A model generated the notes under the pieces. The model had not been told where the DNA came from. It worked only from the letters and a program-made list of their open reading frames with translations, and did not search any database. From positions 372,001 to 436,000 of the forward strand of contig JACJIB010000005.1 in assembly GCA_014138645.1 (NCBI GenBank): 64,000 bases of DNA, written 5' to 3'. The DNA is from Methylorubrum thiocyanatum (GTDB lineage: Bacteria; Pseudomonadota; Alphaproteobacteria; Rhizobiales; Beijerinckiaceae). Of the stretch, positions 45,954 through 56,683 are shown piece by piece. How positions within the stretch are numbered: the first letter of the stretch is position 1; each line of letters opens with the position of its first letter. A program made the translations under genes and the position numbers.

Positions 45954-47144
45954 ATGTCTGAGCACAACATCCGCAATTTCTCGATCAACTTCGGTCCGCA
46001 GCACCCGGCGGCGCACGGCGTGCTGCGCCTCGTGCTCGAACTCGACGGTGAGGTGGTCGAGCGCGTCGATCCGCATATCGGGCTCCTGCACCGGGGCACC
46101 GAGAAGCTGATCGAGCACAAGACCTACCTCCAGGCGACTCCCTATTTCGACCGGCTCGACTACGTCTCGCCGATGAACCAGGAGCACGCCTTCTGCCTCG
46201 CGATCGAGCGGCTCGCAGGCATCGAAGTGCCGCGCCGGGCCCAGCTCATCCGCACGCTTTTCTGCGAGATCGGCCGGCTGCTCTCCCACCTCCTCAACGT
46301 CACCACGCAGGCGATGGACGTCGGCGCGCTCACGCCGCCCCTGTGGGGCTTCGAGGAGCGCGAGAAACTGATGATCTTCTACGAGCGCGCCTCCGGCGCT
46401 CGTCTCCACGCCAACTACTTTCGTCCCGGCGGCGTCCATCAGGACCTGCCGCCCGCGCTGATCGATGACATCGAGGCGTTCTGCGACCCGTTCCTGAAGG
46501 TGGTCGACGACCTCGACAACCTCGTCATGGCCAACCGCATCTTCAAGCAGCGCAACGTCGACATCGGCATCGTCTCGGTGGACGAGGCCATGGCCTGGGG
46601 CTTTTCGGGCGTGATGGTGCGCGGTTCGGGCATCCCGTGGGACCTGCGCAAGTCGCAGCCCTACGAGTGCTACGAGGAGATGGACTTCGACATCCCCGTG
46701 GGGAAGAACGGCGACACCTACGATCGTCAGGTCATCCGCATGGAAGAGATGCGGGAATCCGTGAAGATCATGCGGCAGTGCTGCGCCAAGCTGCGCGAGC
46801 CGTCCGGACAGGGGCCGATCGCTTCCATCGACGGAAAGTTCGCGCCGCCGCCGCGCCGGGAGATGAAGCGCTCGATGGAAGCGCTCATCCACCACTTCAA
46901 GCTCTACACCGAGGGCTTCCACGTGCCCGAGGGCGAGGTCTACGCCGCGGTCGAGGCGCCCAAGGGCGAGTTCGGCGTCTACCTCGTCTCGGACGGCACC
47001 AACAAACCCTACCGCTGCAAGATCCGCGCGCCGGGCTTCGCCCATCTTCAGGCGATGGATTGGATGTGCCGCGGCCACCTGCTCGCCGACGTGTCCTGCG
47101 TGCTCGGCACGCTCGACATCGTGTTCGGCGAAGTGGACCGCTGA
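45954..47144 (+). CDS. nuoD: NADH-quinone oxidoreductase subunit D
   Basis: A 396-residue 49-kDa-type subunit that forms the quinone-binding pocket with NuoB. It shows [20 protein letters not shown] with the pocket His, [31 protein letters not shown] and a C-terminal [15 protein letters not shown]. The Tyr of [14 protein letters not shown] contacts quinone in other species. Normal length; RBS spacing normal. Confidence 0.97.
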   Translation: MSEHNIRNFSINFGPQHPAAHGVLRLVLELDGEVVERVDPHIGLLHRGTEKLIEHKTYLQATPYFDRLDYVSPMNQEHAFCLAIERLAGIEVPRRAQLIRTLFCEIGRLLSHLLNVTTQAMDVGALTPPLWGFEEREKLMIFYERASGARLHANYFRPGGVHQDLPPALIDDIEAFCDPFLKVVDDLDNLVMANRIFKQRNVDIGIVSVDEAMAWGFSGVMVRGSGIPWDLRKSQPYECYEEMDFDIPVGKNGDTYDRQVIRMEEMRESVKIMRQCCAKLREPSGQGPIASIDGKFAPPPRREMKRSMEALIHHFKLYTEGFHVPEGEVYAAVEAPKGEFGVYLVSDGTNKPYRCKIRAPGFAHLQAMDWMCRGHLLADVSCVLGTLDIVFGEVDR

Positions 47145-47163
47145 GGAGACGGGTCGAAACGTC

Positions 47164-48402
47164 ATGGCGAACCGCAGGCTAGCCCCCGCTGCCGAGCAGC
47201 CCCAGGACTTCGCGTTCACGCCCGAGAACGCCGACTGGGCTCGCGGCCAGATCGCGAAATATCCGGAGGGCCGGCAGGCTTCGGCCGTGATTCCGCTGTT
47301 GTGGAAGGCGCAGGAGCAGAACGGCGGCTGGCTGCCGCAGAAGGCGATCGAGGCGGTCGCCGACCAGCTCGGCATGCCGCATATCCGCGTGCTGGAAGTC
47401 GCGACCTTCTACACGATGTTCGCCCTCGAGCCGGTCGGCCGGTACTGGATCCAGGTCTGCGGCACCGTCCCCTGCGATTGCTGCGGGGCGAAGGAGCTGA
47501 AGGCCGCCCTGCACGACCGCCTCGGCCCCTCCGGCCACGTCTCGGCGGACGGCAACTTCTCCTGGCTCGAAGTCGAGTGCCTCGGCGCCTGCTGCAACGC
47601 GCCGATGGTGCAGATCAATCAGGACTACTACGAGGACCTGACGCCCGAGAGCCTGAACAAGCTCATGGACGACCTCGCCGCCGGCCGCCCCGTCAAGGTC
47701 GGTTCGCAGATCGGCCGGATCTCCTCGGAGCCGAAGGACGCCGTCAACACCCTGACCGACCCGAGCCTGTTCGACGGCTCGCGCGTCGGCGCGTGGCGCA
47801 AGCGCTTCGAGCAGACCGAAGGCGCCGGCCCGAGCGAGGAAGGCACGAAGCGGGACGAGGCCGCCTCGACCGAGGCCCGTGTCGCCGACGAGACCAAGCC
47901 GGCCCGGCCCTCGGCCGGCCGCGCGAACGAATCGAAAGCCGTCGATGCGCCGGCCGAGCGCGCGAGCGCCGGCGAGACTCCGGTGAAGCCGCAGGACCAG
48001 GCCGACGCGCGCGACGCGCAGGCGCCCGCTGCCCAGGACCCGGCCGTCGAGGAGGATAAGCTCCTGCGCACCGAGCCGCCGCAGCATCCGGCGGCGGTCG
48101 GTGCCGGCGACGACGTACCCGAGGGCGAGAATCCGGAAGCCCGCGCCGACGCCGCCGGCACCCGGCCGAAGGGGCTCGACGCCCCGCGCGAGGATCGCCC
48201 GGACGACCTGACCAAGATCAAGGGCATCGGCCCGATCAACCAGCGCCGCCTCAACGACCTCGGCATCTGGCACTACGACCAGATCGCCGCGTGGTCGCCG
48301 AAGGAGGTCGCCTGGGTGAGCGCCTATCTCGCCTTCCCCGGCCGCATCGACCGGGAGAACTGGGTGGGACAGTCGGCCGATCTCGCCGGCAGCAAGGATT
48401 GA
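47164..48402 (+). CDS. nuoE: NADH-quinone oxidoreductase subunit E with long C-terminal extension
   Basis: A 412-residue protein; the 24-kDa subunit itself needs only about 180-200. Residues ~15-200 are NuoE, with the [2Fe-2S] ligands in [17 protein letters not shown] and [15 protein letters not shown]. Residues ~205-340 are Ala/Glu/Pro-rich and probably disordered. Residues ~340-400 form a helix-hairpin-helix module: [20 protein letters not shown], then [16 protein letters not shown]. Such a module usually binds DNA or protein; its purpose on complex I is unknown, although similar tails are common in Rhizobiales. The frame is continuous with no sign of a sequencing fusion. Confidence 0.93.
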   Translation: MANRRLAPAAEQPQDFAFTPENADWARGQIAKYPEGRQASAVIPLLWKAQEQNGGWLPQKAIEAVADQLGMPHIRVLEVATFYTMFALEPVGRYWIQVCGTVPCDCCGAKELKAALHDRLGPSGHVSADGNFSWLEVECLGACCNAPMVQINQDYYEDLTPESLNKLMDDLAAGRPVKVGSQIGRISSEPKDAVNTLTDPSLFDGSRVGAWRKRFEQTEGAGPSEEGTKRDEAASTEARVADETKPARPSAGRANESKAVDAPAERASAGETPVKPQDQADARDAQAPAAQDPAVEEDKLLRTEPPQHPAAVGAGDDVPEGENPEARADAAGTRPKGLDAPREDRPDDLTKIKGIGPINQRRLNDLGIWHYDQIAAWSPKEVAWVSAYLAFPGRIDRENWVGQSADLAGSKD

Positions 48403-48412
48403 GGAGCGGACA

Positions 48413-49714
48413 ATGCTCTCCGATCAGGATCGCATCTTCACCAATCTCTACGGCCAGCACTCGCCGGAGCTGGACGCCGCGAAGAAACGCGGCGCCTGGG
48501 ACGGCACCAAGTTCCTGCTCGAGATGGGCCGGGACTGGATCATCGACGAGATGAAGGGCTCCGGCCTGCGCGGCCGCGGCGGCGCCGGCTTCCCCACCGG
48601 CCTGAAATGGTCGTTCATGCCCAAGAAGTCCGACGGGCGCCCGCACTACCTCGTCGTCAACGCCGACGAGTCGGAGCCGGGCACCTGCAAGGACCGGGAG
48701 ATCATGCGGCACGATCCGCATCTCCTGATCGAGGGCTGCATGCTGGCGTCCTTCGCCATGGGTGCGCATGCCTGCTACATCTACATCCGCGGCGAGTACG
48801 TGGCGGAGAAGTTCGCGCTGCAGCGCGCGGTGGACGAGGCCTACGAGGCGCGCCTCGTCGGTCCCTCCAACATCCACGACTACCCCTTCGACATCTACGT
48901 CCATCACGGCGCCGGCGCCTACATCTGCGGCGAGGAGACGGCGCTCATCGAGAGCCTCGAGGGCAAGAAGGGGATGCCGCGGCTCAAGCCGCCATTCCCG
49001 GCCAATATGGGCCTCTACGGCTGCCCCACGACGGTCAACAACGTCGAGTCGATCGCGGTGGCGGGCACGATCCTGCGCCGCGGCGGCGCGTGGTTCGCGG
49101 GCTTAGGGGGCAAGAACAACACCGGCACCAAGCTGTTCTGCGTGTCGGGCCACGTCAACAAGCCCTGCAATGTCGAGGAAGAGCTCGGTATCACCTTCCG
49201 CGAGCTGATCGACCGGCATTGCGGCGGCATGCGCGGCGGCTGGGATAACCTCCTGTGTTCCATCCCCGGCGGCTCCTCGGTGCCGCTGGTGCCGGCCGAG
49301 CAGATCATCGACGCCAAGATGGACTTCGACACCCTGCGCAACCTCGGCTCGGGCCTCGGCACCGCCGCGGTGATCGTGCTGGACAAGTCGACCGACATCG
49401 TCGGCGCGATCGCCCGCATCTCGTACTTCTACAAGCACGAGTCTTGCGGCCAGTGCACGCCCTGCCGCGAGGGCACCGGTTGGATGTGGCGCGTGCTCAC
49501 CCGCATGGCCGCCGGCCGGGCGCAGAAGCGCGAGATCGACATGCTGCTTGAAGTCACCAAGCAGGTCGAGGGCCACACGATCTGCGCGCTCGGCGACGCG
49601 GCGGCGTGGCCGATCCAGGGCCTGATCCGACACTTCCGGCCCGAGATCGAGAAGCGGATCGACCAGTACAGCGCCAACCCGCACATGGATGCGGTGCCGA
49701 TGGCGGCGGAGTGA
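48413..49714 (+). CDS. nuoF: NADH-quinone oxidoreductase subunit F
   Basis: A 433-residue 51-kDa-type subunit binding NADH, FMN and one [4Fe-4S] cluster. It contains [16 protein letters not shown] (NADH/FMN loop), [32 protein letters not shown] and the cluster motif [15 protein letters not shown]. It is the electron entry site of complex I. Preceded by a GAGCGG ribosome site 10 nt after nuoE. Confidence 0.97.
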   Translation: MLSDQDRIFTNLYGQHSPELDAAKKRGAWDGTKFLLEMGRDWIIDEMKGSGLRGRGGAGFPTGLKWSFMPKKSDGRPHYLVVNADESEPGTCKDREIMRHDPHLLIEGCMLASFAMGAHACYIYIRGEYVAEKFALQRAVDEAYEARLVGPSNIHDYPFDIYVHHGAGAYICGEETALIESLEGKKGMPRLKPPFPANMGLYGCPTTVNNVESIAVAGTILRRGGAWFAGLGGKNNTGTKLFCVSGHVNKPCNVEEELGITFRELIDRHCGGMRGGWDNLLCSIPGGSSVPLVPAEQIIDAKMDFDTLRNLGSGLGTAAVIVLDKSTDIVGAIARISYFYKHESCGQCTPCREGTGWMWRVLTRMAAGRAQKREIDMLLEVTKQVEGHTICALGDAAAWPIQGLIRHFRPEIEKRIDQYSANPHMDAVPMAAE

Positions 49715-49748
49715 GCGCCGCCCCGATGCTCACCTTCGAGATGACCCG

Positions 49749-51815
49749 ATGACCAAAATCCTCATCGACGGCACCGAGGTCGATGTTCCGGCCGACTACA
49801 CCCTGCTCCAGGCCTGCGAGATCGCGGGCGCGGAGATCCCGCGCTTCTGCTTCCACGAGCGGCTGTCGATCGCCGGCAATTGCCGCATGTGCCTGGTCGA
49901 GCTGAAGGGCGCCCCGAAGCCCGTCGCCTCCTGCGCCTACGCGGTCAAGGATTGCCGGCCCGGCCCCAACGGCGAGCCGCCGGAAGTGCTCACCCGCTCG
50001 GGCACGACGAAGAAGGCGCGCGAGGGGGTGATGGAGTTCCTCCTCATCAACCACCCGCTCGATTGCCCGATCTGCGACCAGGGCGGCCATTGCGACCTGC
50101 AGGATCAGGCGATGGCCTACGGCGTCGATTCGACCCGCTACAGCGAGAACAAGCGGGCGGTCGAGGAGAAGTATATCGGCCCGCTGGTGCGCACGGCGAT
50201 GAACCGCTGCATCCATTGCACCCGCTGCGTCCGCTTCCTCGCGGAAGTCGCCGGCGTGCCGGATCTCGGCGCCATCGGCCGCGGCGAGGACATGGAGATC
50301 ACCAGCTACCTCGAACAGGCGATGGGCTCGGAACTCCAGGGCAACGTCGCCGATCTCTGCCCGGTCGGCGCGCTGGTCCACCTGCCGCAGAGCTACAACG
50401 TGCGTCCCTGGGAGCTGCACAAGACCGAATCCGTCGATGTGATGGATGCGGTCGGCTCGGCGATCCGCATCGATGCCCGCGGCCGCGAGGTGATGCAGAT
50501 CGAGCCGCGCATCAACGAAGAGATCAACGAGGAGTGGATCTCCGACAAGACCCGCCACGTCGTGGACGGCCTGCGGCTGCAGCGCCTCGACCGCCCCTTC
50601 CTGCGTGAGAACGGGCGCCTGCGTCCGGCCTCCTGGGGCGAGGCGTTCTCGGCGATCGCCGCCAGGGTGAAGAGCGTGGATCCGGCGCGCGTCGGCGCGC
50701 TCGTCGGCGATCTCGCGGGCGCCGAGGAGATTTTTGCGCTCAAGCAGCTCATGGGCGCGCTCGGCGTGACGAATCTCGACGCGCGTCAAACGGCTGAGGC
50801 GATCGATCCGGCCTGGGGCCGGGCCGCCTACACGTTTGCGCCGACCATTCCCGGCATCGAGCAGGCGGACGCGATCCTCATCGTCGGTGCCAACCCGCGC
50901 ACCGAGGCTTCGCTGCTCAACGTGCGCATCCGCAAGCGCTGGCGCATGGCCCCGGTCTCGATCGGCCTGATCCTCGATGAGCAGCCGGATCTGACCTACC
51001 CCTACACCTATCTCGGCGCCGGTACCGACACCCTCGCCTCGATCGCCAAGGGTGAGCACAGCTTCCTCGACGTCCTGAAAAAGGCCGAGCGTCCGCTCAT
51101 CCTCGTCGGCGAGGGCGGGCTCGGGGCGCTCGCCGCCGCCGCCGCGCTGGCGAAGGATGTCGGCGCGGTCGCCGAGGGCTGGAACGGCTTCGGCGTGCTC
51201 AACACGGCGGCGGCCCGCGTCGGCGCCCTCGATCTCGGCTTCGTACCGGGGCAGGGCGGTCTGACCTTCACGCAGATGCTGGAGCCGGGCGCGCTCGACG
51301 TCGTGTTCAACCTCGGCGCCGACGAGCGGGTGATCGGGCCGGGCGCCTTCGTCATCTACCAGGGCACCCACGGCGATGCCGGCGCGAGCCGCGCCGACGT
51401 GATCCTGCCGGGCGCCGCCTACACCGAGAAGAGCGCGACCTACGTCAACCTCGAGGGCCGGGTGCAGATGGCCAACCGCGCGGGCTTCCCGCCGGGCGAT
51501 GCCCGCGAGGACTGGGCCATCCTGCGCGCTCTCTCCGACGTGCTCGGCAAGCGCCTGCCCTACGACTCGCTCGCCGCGCTCCGGAAGGCGATGTATGCCG
51601 AGCATCCGCATCTCGCGGCGGTCGGCCAGATCGAGCCTGCCGACGCGGCGGGCACCCTCGACACGCTCGCGGCGCTGCCGGGAGAGGGGGCCAAGGGCGC
51701 CTTCTCCTCGCCGATCGCCGACTTCTATCTCACCAACCCGATCGCCCGCGCCTCGCGGGTGCTCGCCGAGTGCTCCAGCCTCGCCCGGGGCCGCGCCCTC
51801 GAAGCGGCGGAATAA
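49749..51815 (+). CDS. nuoG: NADH-quinone oxidoreductase subunit G
   Basis: A 688-residue 75-kDa-type subunit with several iron-sulphur clusters. The N-terminal ferredoxin part has CFHERLSIAGNCRMCLVE (2Fe-2S), then CPICDQGGHCDLQDQAM and MNRCIHCTRCVRF (4Fe-4S ligands). The C-terminal ~450 residues are a molybdopterin-oxidoreductase-like domain that carries no cofactor in complex I. ATG 49749 is chosen; the open frame extends into nuoF without a good start. Confidence 0.96.
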   Translation: MTKILIDGTEVDVPADYTLLQACEIAGAEIPRFCFHERLSIAGNCRMCLVELKGAPKPVASCAYAVKDCRPGPNGEPPEVLTRSGTTKKAREGVMEFLLINHPLDCPICDQGGHCDLQDQAMAYGVDSTRYSENKRAVEEKYIGPLVRTAMNRCIHCTRCVRFLAEVAGVPDLGAIGRGEDMEITSYLEQAMGSELQGNVADLCPVGALVHLPQSYNVRPWELHKTESVDVMDAVGSAIRIDARGREVMQIEPRINEEINEEWISDKTRHVVDGLRLQRLDRPFLRENGRLRPASWGEAFSAIAARVKSVDPARVGALVGDLAGAEEIFALKQLMGALGVTNLDARQTAEAIDPAWGRAAYTFAPTIPGIEQADAILIVGANPRTEASLLNVRIRKRWRMAPVSIGLILDEQPDLTYPYTYLGAGTDTLASIAKGEHSFLDVLKKAERPLILVGEGGLGALAAAAALAKDVGAVAEGWNGFGVLNTAAARVGALDLGFVPGQGGLTFTQMLEPGALDVVFNLGADERVIGPGAFVIYQGTHGDAGASRADVILPGAAYTEKSATYVNLEGRVQMANRAGFPPGDAREDWAILRALSDVLGKRLPYDSLAALRKAMYAEHPHLAAVGQIEPADAAGTLDTLAALPGEGAKGAFSSPIADFYLTNPIARASRVLAECSSLARGRALEAAE

Positions 51816-51827
51816 GGGACGCCCGCG

Positions 51828-52850
51828 ATGACCTTCTGGGAAGTGCTCGGCACCGTCCTCCTGATCGCCCTGAAGAGCTTCGTGCTGCTTGCGGCACTGC
51901 TCGTCTTCATCGCCTACGCGCTGCTCGCCGACCGCAAGATCTGGGCGGCGGTGCAGCTGCGCCGCGGCCCGAACGTGGTCGGGCCCTGGGGTCTGTTCCA
52001 GTCCTTCGCCGACCTGTTGAAGTTCGTGCTGAAGGAGCCGGTGATCCCGGCGGGCGCCAACAAGGCGATCTACCTGCTAGCGCCCCTGGTCTTCGCGATG
52101 CTGGCGCTCGCCTCCTGGGCGGTGATCCCGCTCGCCGACGGCTGGGCGATCGCCGACATCAATGTCGGCATCACCTACATCTTCGCGATCTCCTCGCTCG
52201 GCGTCTACGGCGTCATCATGGGCGGCTGGGCTTCGAACTCGAAATACGCCTTCCTCGGCGCGCTGCGCTCGGCGGCGCAGATGATCTCCTACGAGGTCTC
52301 GCTCGGCTTCGTGATCATCTGCGTGCTGCTCTGCGCCGGCTCGCTCAACCTCTCGCGCATCGTCATGGCGCAGGACACGGCGCTCGGCCTGTTCGGCTGG
52401 TACTGGCTCTGGCTGTTTCCGATGTTCGGCGTGTTCTTCGTCTCGGCGCTCGCCGAGACCAACCGCCCGCCCTTCGACCTGCCGGAGGCCGAGTCCGAAC
52501 TCGTGGCGGGCTACATGGTCGAGTATTCCTCGACGCCGTACCTGCTGTTCATGCTCGGCGAGTACGTGGCGATCATGACCATGTGCGCGCTCGGCACGGT
52601 CCTCTTCCTCGGTGGCTGGCTCTCGCCGATCCCGTTCGTGCCCTTCACCTGGGTGCCGGGCGTGATCTGGTTCGCGCTGAAGGCGAGCTTCCTGTTCTTC
52701 ATGATCGCCATGGTGAAGGCCATGGTGCCCCGCTACCGCTACGACCAGCTCATGCGGCTCGGCTGGAAGGTCTTTTTGCCCCTCTCGCTCATCTCGGTCG
52801 TGGTGGTCGCCTTCGTCCTGAAACTCACCGGCCTCGCGCCGGGCGCTTGA
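51828..52850 (+). CDS. nuoH: NADH-quinone oxidoreductase subunit H
   Basis: A 340-residue membrane subunit with about eight helices that joins the quinone chamber to the proton path. Marks are [33 protein letters not shown] and [20 protein letters not shown] with its conserved acidic residues. 12 nt after nuoG. Confidence 0.97.
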   Translation: MTFWEVLGTVLLIALKSFVLLAALLVFIAYALLADRKIWAAVQLRRGPNVVGPWGLFQSFADLLKFVLKEPVIPAGANKAIYLLAPLVFAMLALASWAVIPLADGWAIADINVGITYIFAISSLGVYGVIMGGWASNSKYAFLGALRSAAQMISYEVSLGFVIICVLLCAGSLNLSRIVMAQDTALGLFGWYWLWLFPMFGVFFVSALAETNRPPFDLPEAESELVAGYMVEYSSTPYLLFMLGEYVAIMTMCALGTVLFLGGWLSPIPFVPFTWVPGVIWFALKASFLFFMIAMVKAMVPRYRYDQLMRLGWKVFLPLSLISVVVVAFVLKLTGLAPGA

Positions 52851-52863
52851 GAAGGATCGCGCC

Positions 52864-53352
52864 GTGAAGCTCGATCAGGTCGCCAGAAGCCTTCTCCTGA
52901 AGGAGTTCGTGTCGGGGTTCTTCCTCGCCATGAAATACTTCCTCAAGCCGAAGGCCACGATCAACTACCCCTTCGAGATGGGCCATCGCGGGCCGCGCTT
53001 CCGCGGAGAGCATGCGCTCCGCCGCTACCCCAACGGCGAGGAGCGCTGCATCGCCTGCAAGCTCTGCGAGGCGATCTGCCCGGCCCAAGCCATCACCATC
53101 GAGGCGGGACCGCGCCGCAACGACGGCACGCGGCGCACCACGCGCTACGACATCGACATGGTGAAGTGCATCTATTGCGGCATGTGCCAGGAGGCCTGCC
53201 CGGTGGATGCCATCGTCGAGGGGCCGAACTTCGAGTTCTCGGTCGAGACCCGCGAGGAGCTGCTCTACGACAAGCAGAAGCTGCTCGAGAACGGCGATCG
53301 CTGGGAGCGCGAGATCGCCCGCAACATCGCGATCGACGCGCCCTACCGCTGA
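52864..53352 (+). CDS. nuoI: NADH-quinone oxidoreductase subunit I
   Basis: A 162-residue subunit with two [4Fe-4S] clusters: [14 protein letters not shown] and [16 protein letters not shown]. It bridges the electron path to NuoB. GTG is not needed; an ATG-type frame begins GTGAAGCTC at 52864, i.e. GTG start, 13 nt after nuoH. A palindromic repeat follows before nuoJ. Confidence 0.96.
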   Translation: MKLDQVARSLLLKEFVSGFFLAMKYFLKPKATINYPFEMGHRGPRFRGEHALRRYPNGEERCIACKLCEAICPAQAITIEAGPRRNDGTRRTTRYDIDMVKCIYCGMCQEACPVDAIVEGPNFEFSVETREELLYDKQKLLENGDRWEREIARNIAIDAPYR

Positions 53353-53395
53353 GTCGACCGGCGCGCGGTTGTGCGCCGCAAGGCCGAGTTCTATA

Positions 53396-53481
53396 GAGCA
53401 CCGTCCCGAAAGGTGGCCTCCGGCTTTCGGAAAAAGACGATGCGGAGAAAGGAGCCTAGCGCGTCCTTCTGGACGCGCTAG
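53396..53481. repeat. Palindromic repeat inside the nuo operon
   Basis: An imperfect palindrome from GAGCACCGTCCCGAAA (53396) to GAAAAAGACGATGCGG (ends near 53445) is followed by a perfect stem CTAGCGCGTCC/GGACGCGCTAG (53456-53481, TTCT loop). It resembles the ~50-nt palindromic units scattered through Rhizobiales genomes. It enlarges the nuoI-nuoJ gap to 207 nt and may lower downstream expression or set mRNA processing. Confidence 0.65.
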
Positions 53482-53559
53482 ACGGGCCGCCGCCTGCGGC
53501 CGAGGGTCCACCGAGGCAGAAGGGAGCCGCTCGACCGAGCGGCCGATGCTGAAAATCGC

Positions 53560-54180
53560 ATGACCGCAGCCGCCGCCTTCTTCTATCTCTTTGCCAGCCT
53601 CGCCGTGGCCTCGGGCTTCATGGTGATCGCTGCCAGGAACCCCGTCACCTCGGTGTTGTTCCTGATCCTCGCCTTCGTGAACGCCGCCGGGCTGTTCGTG
53701 ATGATGGGCGCCGAGTTCCTGGCGATGATCCTCGTCGTCGTCTATGTCGGCGCGGTGGCGGTGCTGTTCCTCTTCGTCGTGATGATGCTCGACGTGGACT
53801 TCGCCGCGCTCCGTCAGGGCTTCCAGCGCTACCTGCCGATCGGCGGGCTGATCGGCGCGATCTTCCTGATCGAGCTGCTGCTGGTGGTGGGCACCTGGAC
53901 CATCGATCCGGGCCTCGTGCAGGCGCCGCTGGGACGGGCCGCCCATGGCGAGACCGCCACCAACACCGAGGCGCTCGGCCGCGTGCTCTACACCGACTAC
54001 GTCTACGCCTTCCAGATCGCCGGCTTGATTCTGCTGGTCGCGATGATCGGCGCCATCGTGCTGACCCTGCGCGAGCGCACCGGCGTGAAGCGCCAGAACA
54101 TTTCCGTGCAGAACGCCCGCACCCAGACGATGGCGGTCGATACCATCAAGGTGCCCTCGCGGCAGGGCGTGGAGGTCTGA
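53560..54180 (+). CDS. nuoJ: NADH-quinone oxidoreductase subunit J
   Basis: A 206-residue membrane subunit with about five helices. Signatures are [20 protein letters not shown] and [20 protein letters not shown], the latter including the helix that changes shape during turnover. A hydrophilic C-terminal tail of ~30 residues follows the last helix. It is separated from nuoI by the repeat. Confidence 0.95.
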   Translation: MTAAAAFFYLFASLAVASGFMVIAARNPVTSVLFLILAFVNAAGLFVMMGAEFLAMILVVVYVGAVAVLFLFVVMMLDVDFAALRQGFQRYLPIGGLIGAIFLIELLLVVGTWTIDPGLVQAPLGRAAHGETATNTEALGRVLYTDYVYAFQIAGLILLVAMIGAIVLTLRERTGVKRQNISVQNARTQTMAVDTIKVPSRQGVEV

Positions 54181-54185
54181 GGCCC

Positions 54186-54491
54186 ATGATCGGATTGAGC
54201 CACTATCTCACGGTTGCCGCGATCCTGTTCACGCTCGGCGTGCTCGGCATCTTCATCAACCGCAAGAACGTCATCGTCATCCTGATGTCGGTCGAGCTGA
54301 TCCTGCTTGCCGTGAACATCAACCTCGTCGCCTTCTCGACCCATCTCAACGACATCACCGGGCAGGTTTTCGCCCTGTTCGTGCTGACGGTGGCCGCGGC
54401 CGAGGCCGCGATCGGTCTGGCGATCCTGGTGGTGTTCTTCCGCAACCGCGGCTCCATCGCCGTCGAGGACGTGAGCATGATGAAGGGCTGA
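54186..54491 (+). CDS. nuoK: NADH-quinone oxidoreductase subunit K
   Basis: A 101-residue three-helix membrane subunit. The two buried glutamates important for proton movement are in [19 protein letters not shown] and [20 protein letters not shown]. It starts 5 nt after nuoJ. Confidence 0.97.
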   Translation: MIGLSHYLTVAAILFTLGVLGIFINRKNVIVILMSVELILLAVNINLVAFSTHLNDITGQVFALFVLTVAAAEAAIGLAILVVFFRNRGSIAVEDVSMMKG

Positions 54492-54553
54492 CGCTCCCTC
54501 CCCGAAGAGAGCCCCGTCCCCTTCGTCCGCCTGCTGCGAGGCACGACCGACCC

Positions 54554-56683
54554 ATGTATCACGCGATCGTCTTCTTCCCGCTGATCGGCGCCCTGATCGC
54601 CGGCCTGTTCGGCCGGCTGATCGGCGCACGGATGAGCGAGCTCGTGACGACGGGCTGCCTCGCCTTCGCGGCGCTACTGTCCTGGGGCGCCTTCTTCCTC
54701 GTGACCGGCGACGGCCGCGCCGAGACCGTGCCCGTCGCGCAGTGGTTCTCGGCCGGCGACCTCGTGGTCGACTGGGCCTTCAAGGTCGACACGCTGACCG
54801 CGGTGATGCTCGTCGTCGTGACCTCGGTCTCGACGCTCGTGCACCTCTACTCCATCGGCTACATGCACGAGGATCCGCACCGGCCGCGCTTCTTCGCCTA
54901 CCTGTCGCTGTTCACCTTCGCCATGCTGATGCTGGTGACGGCCGACAACCTCGTGCAGATGTTCTTCGGCTGGGAGGGCGTCGGCCTGGCTTCCTACCTG
55001 CTGATCGGCTTCTGGTACGAGAAGCCCTCGGCCAATGCCGCGGCGATGAAGGCCTTCATCGTCAACCGCGTCGGCGATTTCGGCTTCTCGCTCGGCATCT
55101 TCCTCGTCTTCGTCCTCACCGGTTCGGTCGGCTTCGAGGCGATCTTCGCCAAGGCCCCGGAGCTGAAGGACGCGACCTTCCACTTCCTCGGCCATGACTG
55201 GCACGCTCTGACGCTCGCCTGTCTGCTGCTGTTCATGGGCGCCATGGGCAAGTCGGCGCAGTTCCTGCTGCACACCTGGCTCCCCGACGCCATGGAAGGC
55301 CCGACCCCGGTTTCGGCGCTGATCCACGCCGCCACCATGGTGACCGCCGGCGTGTTCATGGTCGCGCGCCTGTCGCCGCTCTTCGAGCTGGCCCCCACCG
55401 CGCTCACCGTCGTCACGGTCATCGGCGGCATCACCGCCTTCTTCGCGGCGACCGTCGGCCTCGTGCAAAACGACATCAAGCGGGTCATCGCCTACTCGAC
55501 CTGCTCGCAGCTCGGCTACATGTTCGTCGGCCTCGGCGTCGGCGCCTACGCCACCGGCGTGTTCCACCTCTTCACCCACGCCTTCTTCAAGGCGCTGCTG
55601 TTCCTCGGCGCCGGCTCGGTCATCCACGCGATGCACCACGAGCAGGACATGCGGAACATGGGGGGCTTACGCCGCTACATCCCCTTCACCACGGCGATGA
55701 TGACGATCGGCACGATCGCGCTGATCGGCTTCCCCTTCACCTCCGGCTACTACTCCAAGGACGCGATCATCGAGGCGGCCTACATGTCCGACCGCCCCGG
55801 CCACGTTCTGGCGTTCCTCGCCACCGTGATCGCCGCGCTGATGACCTCGTTCTATTCCTGGCGCCTGTTCTTCCTCACCTTCGAGGGACCTCAGCGCTGG
55901 GTGGCCCACGGCGCCCACGGTCACGACGATCACGCGCATGACCATGCCCATGCCGCGACCGCGCACACCGCCTCGTCCCACCAAGCCGATGGCGCACCGG
56001 GGCATCACGAGGGCGTCGCTCACGACGACAAGGGCCACGACGTCGAGCCCGCCTCGCACAGCGCGATCGAGCACCACGACGACCACGCCCACACGCCGCA
56101 CGAGAGCCCGCTCGTGATGACGATCCCGCTCGCGATCCTGGCCTTCGGCGCCCTGTTCGCCGGCCTGATCTTCAAGGAGCGGTTCATCGGGCACGACATG
56201 GACAAGTTCTGGGGCCACGCGCTCCCGCACGGGTCCGGCAACGACATCATGCACAAGATCCACGACGCGCCGGGCTGGGTCGCCGCCTCGCCCTTCGTGA
56301 TGCTCGTGCTCGGCTTCCTCCTGGCCTTCTGGATGTACATCCGCCGGCCCGACATGCCGCACCGCCTCGCGGAGTCTCAGCCGATCCTGTACCGCTTCCT
56401 GCTCAACAAGTGGTACTTCGACGAGATCTACGACCGGATCTTCGTGCGGCCGGCGAAGAACTTCGGCCTGTTCCTCTGGAAGGAGGGTGACGGCCGCATC
56501 ATCGACGGCTTCGGTCCCAACGGCATCTCGGCCCGGGTCGTGGACATCACCCGTGGCGTGGTCCGCCTCCAGACCGGCTACGTCTATCACTACGCCTTCG
56601 TGATGCTCGTCGGGGTCGCCGGCCTGATCACGTGGTACCTCGTCTCCGGCGTGCCGGCGGGAACGGTTGGAGGGACCCACTGA
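54554..56683 (+). CDS. nuoL: NADH-quinone oxidoreductase subunit L with histidine-rich loop
   Basis: A 709-residue antiporter-like proton-pumping subunit with about sixteen helices and a long lateral helix. Core motifs include [39 protein letters not shown] and [16 protein letters not shown] with pumping Lys and Glu. Between two helices, at about residues 450-518, lies a very hydrophilic loop with more than twenty histidines (for example [15 protein letters not shown] and [12 protein letters not shown]). This loop is absent from E. coli NuoL (613 residues) and could bind metal ions. The gene overlaps nuoM by one base. Confidence 0.96.
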   Translation: MYHAIVFFPLIGALIAGLFGRLIGARMSELVTTGCLAFAALLSWGAFFLVTGDGRAETVPVAQWFSAGDLVVDWAFKVDTLTAVMLVVVTSVSTLVHLYSIGYMHEDPHRPRFFAYLSLFTFAMLMLVTADNLVQMFFGWEGVGLASYLLIGFWYEKPSANAAAMKAFIVNRVGDFGFSLGIFLVFVLTGSVGFEAIFAKAPELKDATFHFLGHDWHALTLACLLLFMGAMGKSAQFLLHTWLPDAMEGPTPVSALIHAATMVTAGVFMVARLSPLFELAPTALTVVTVIGGITAFFAATVGLVQNDIKRVIAYSTCSQLGYMFVGLGVGAYATGVFHLFTHAFFKALLFLGAGSVIHAMHHEQDMRNMGGLRRYIPFTTAMMTIGTIALIGFPFTSGYYSKDAIIEAAYMSDRPGHVLAFLATVIAALMTSFYSWRLFFLTFEGPQRWVAHGAHGHDDHAHDHAHAATAHTASSHQADGAPGHHEGVAHDDKGHDVEPASHSAIEHHDDHAHTPHESPLVMTIPLAILAFGALFAGLIFKERFIGHDMDKFWGHALPHGSGNDIMHKIHDAPGWVAASPFVMLVLGFLLAFWMYIRRPDMPHRLAESQPILYRFLLNKWYFDEIYDRIFVRPAKNFGLFLWKEGDGRIIDGFGPNGISARVVDITRGVVRLQTGYVYHYAFVMLVGVAGLITWYLVSGVPAGTVGGTH

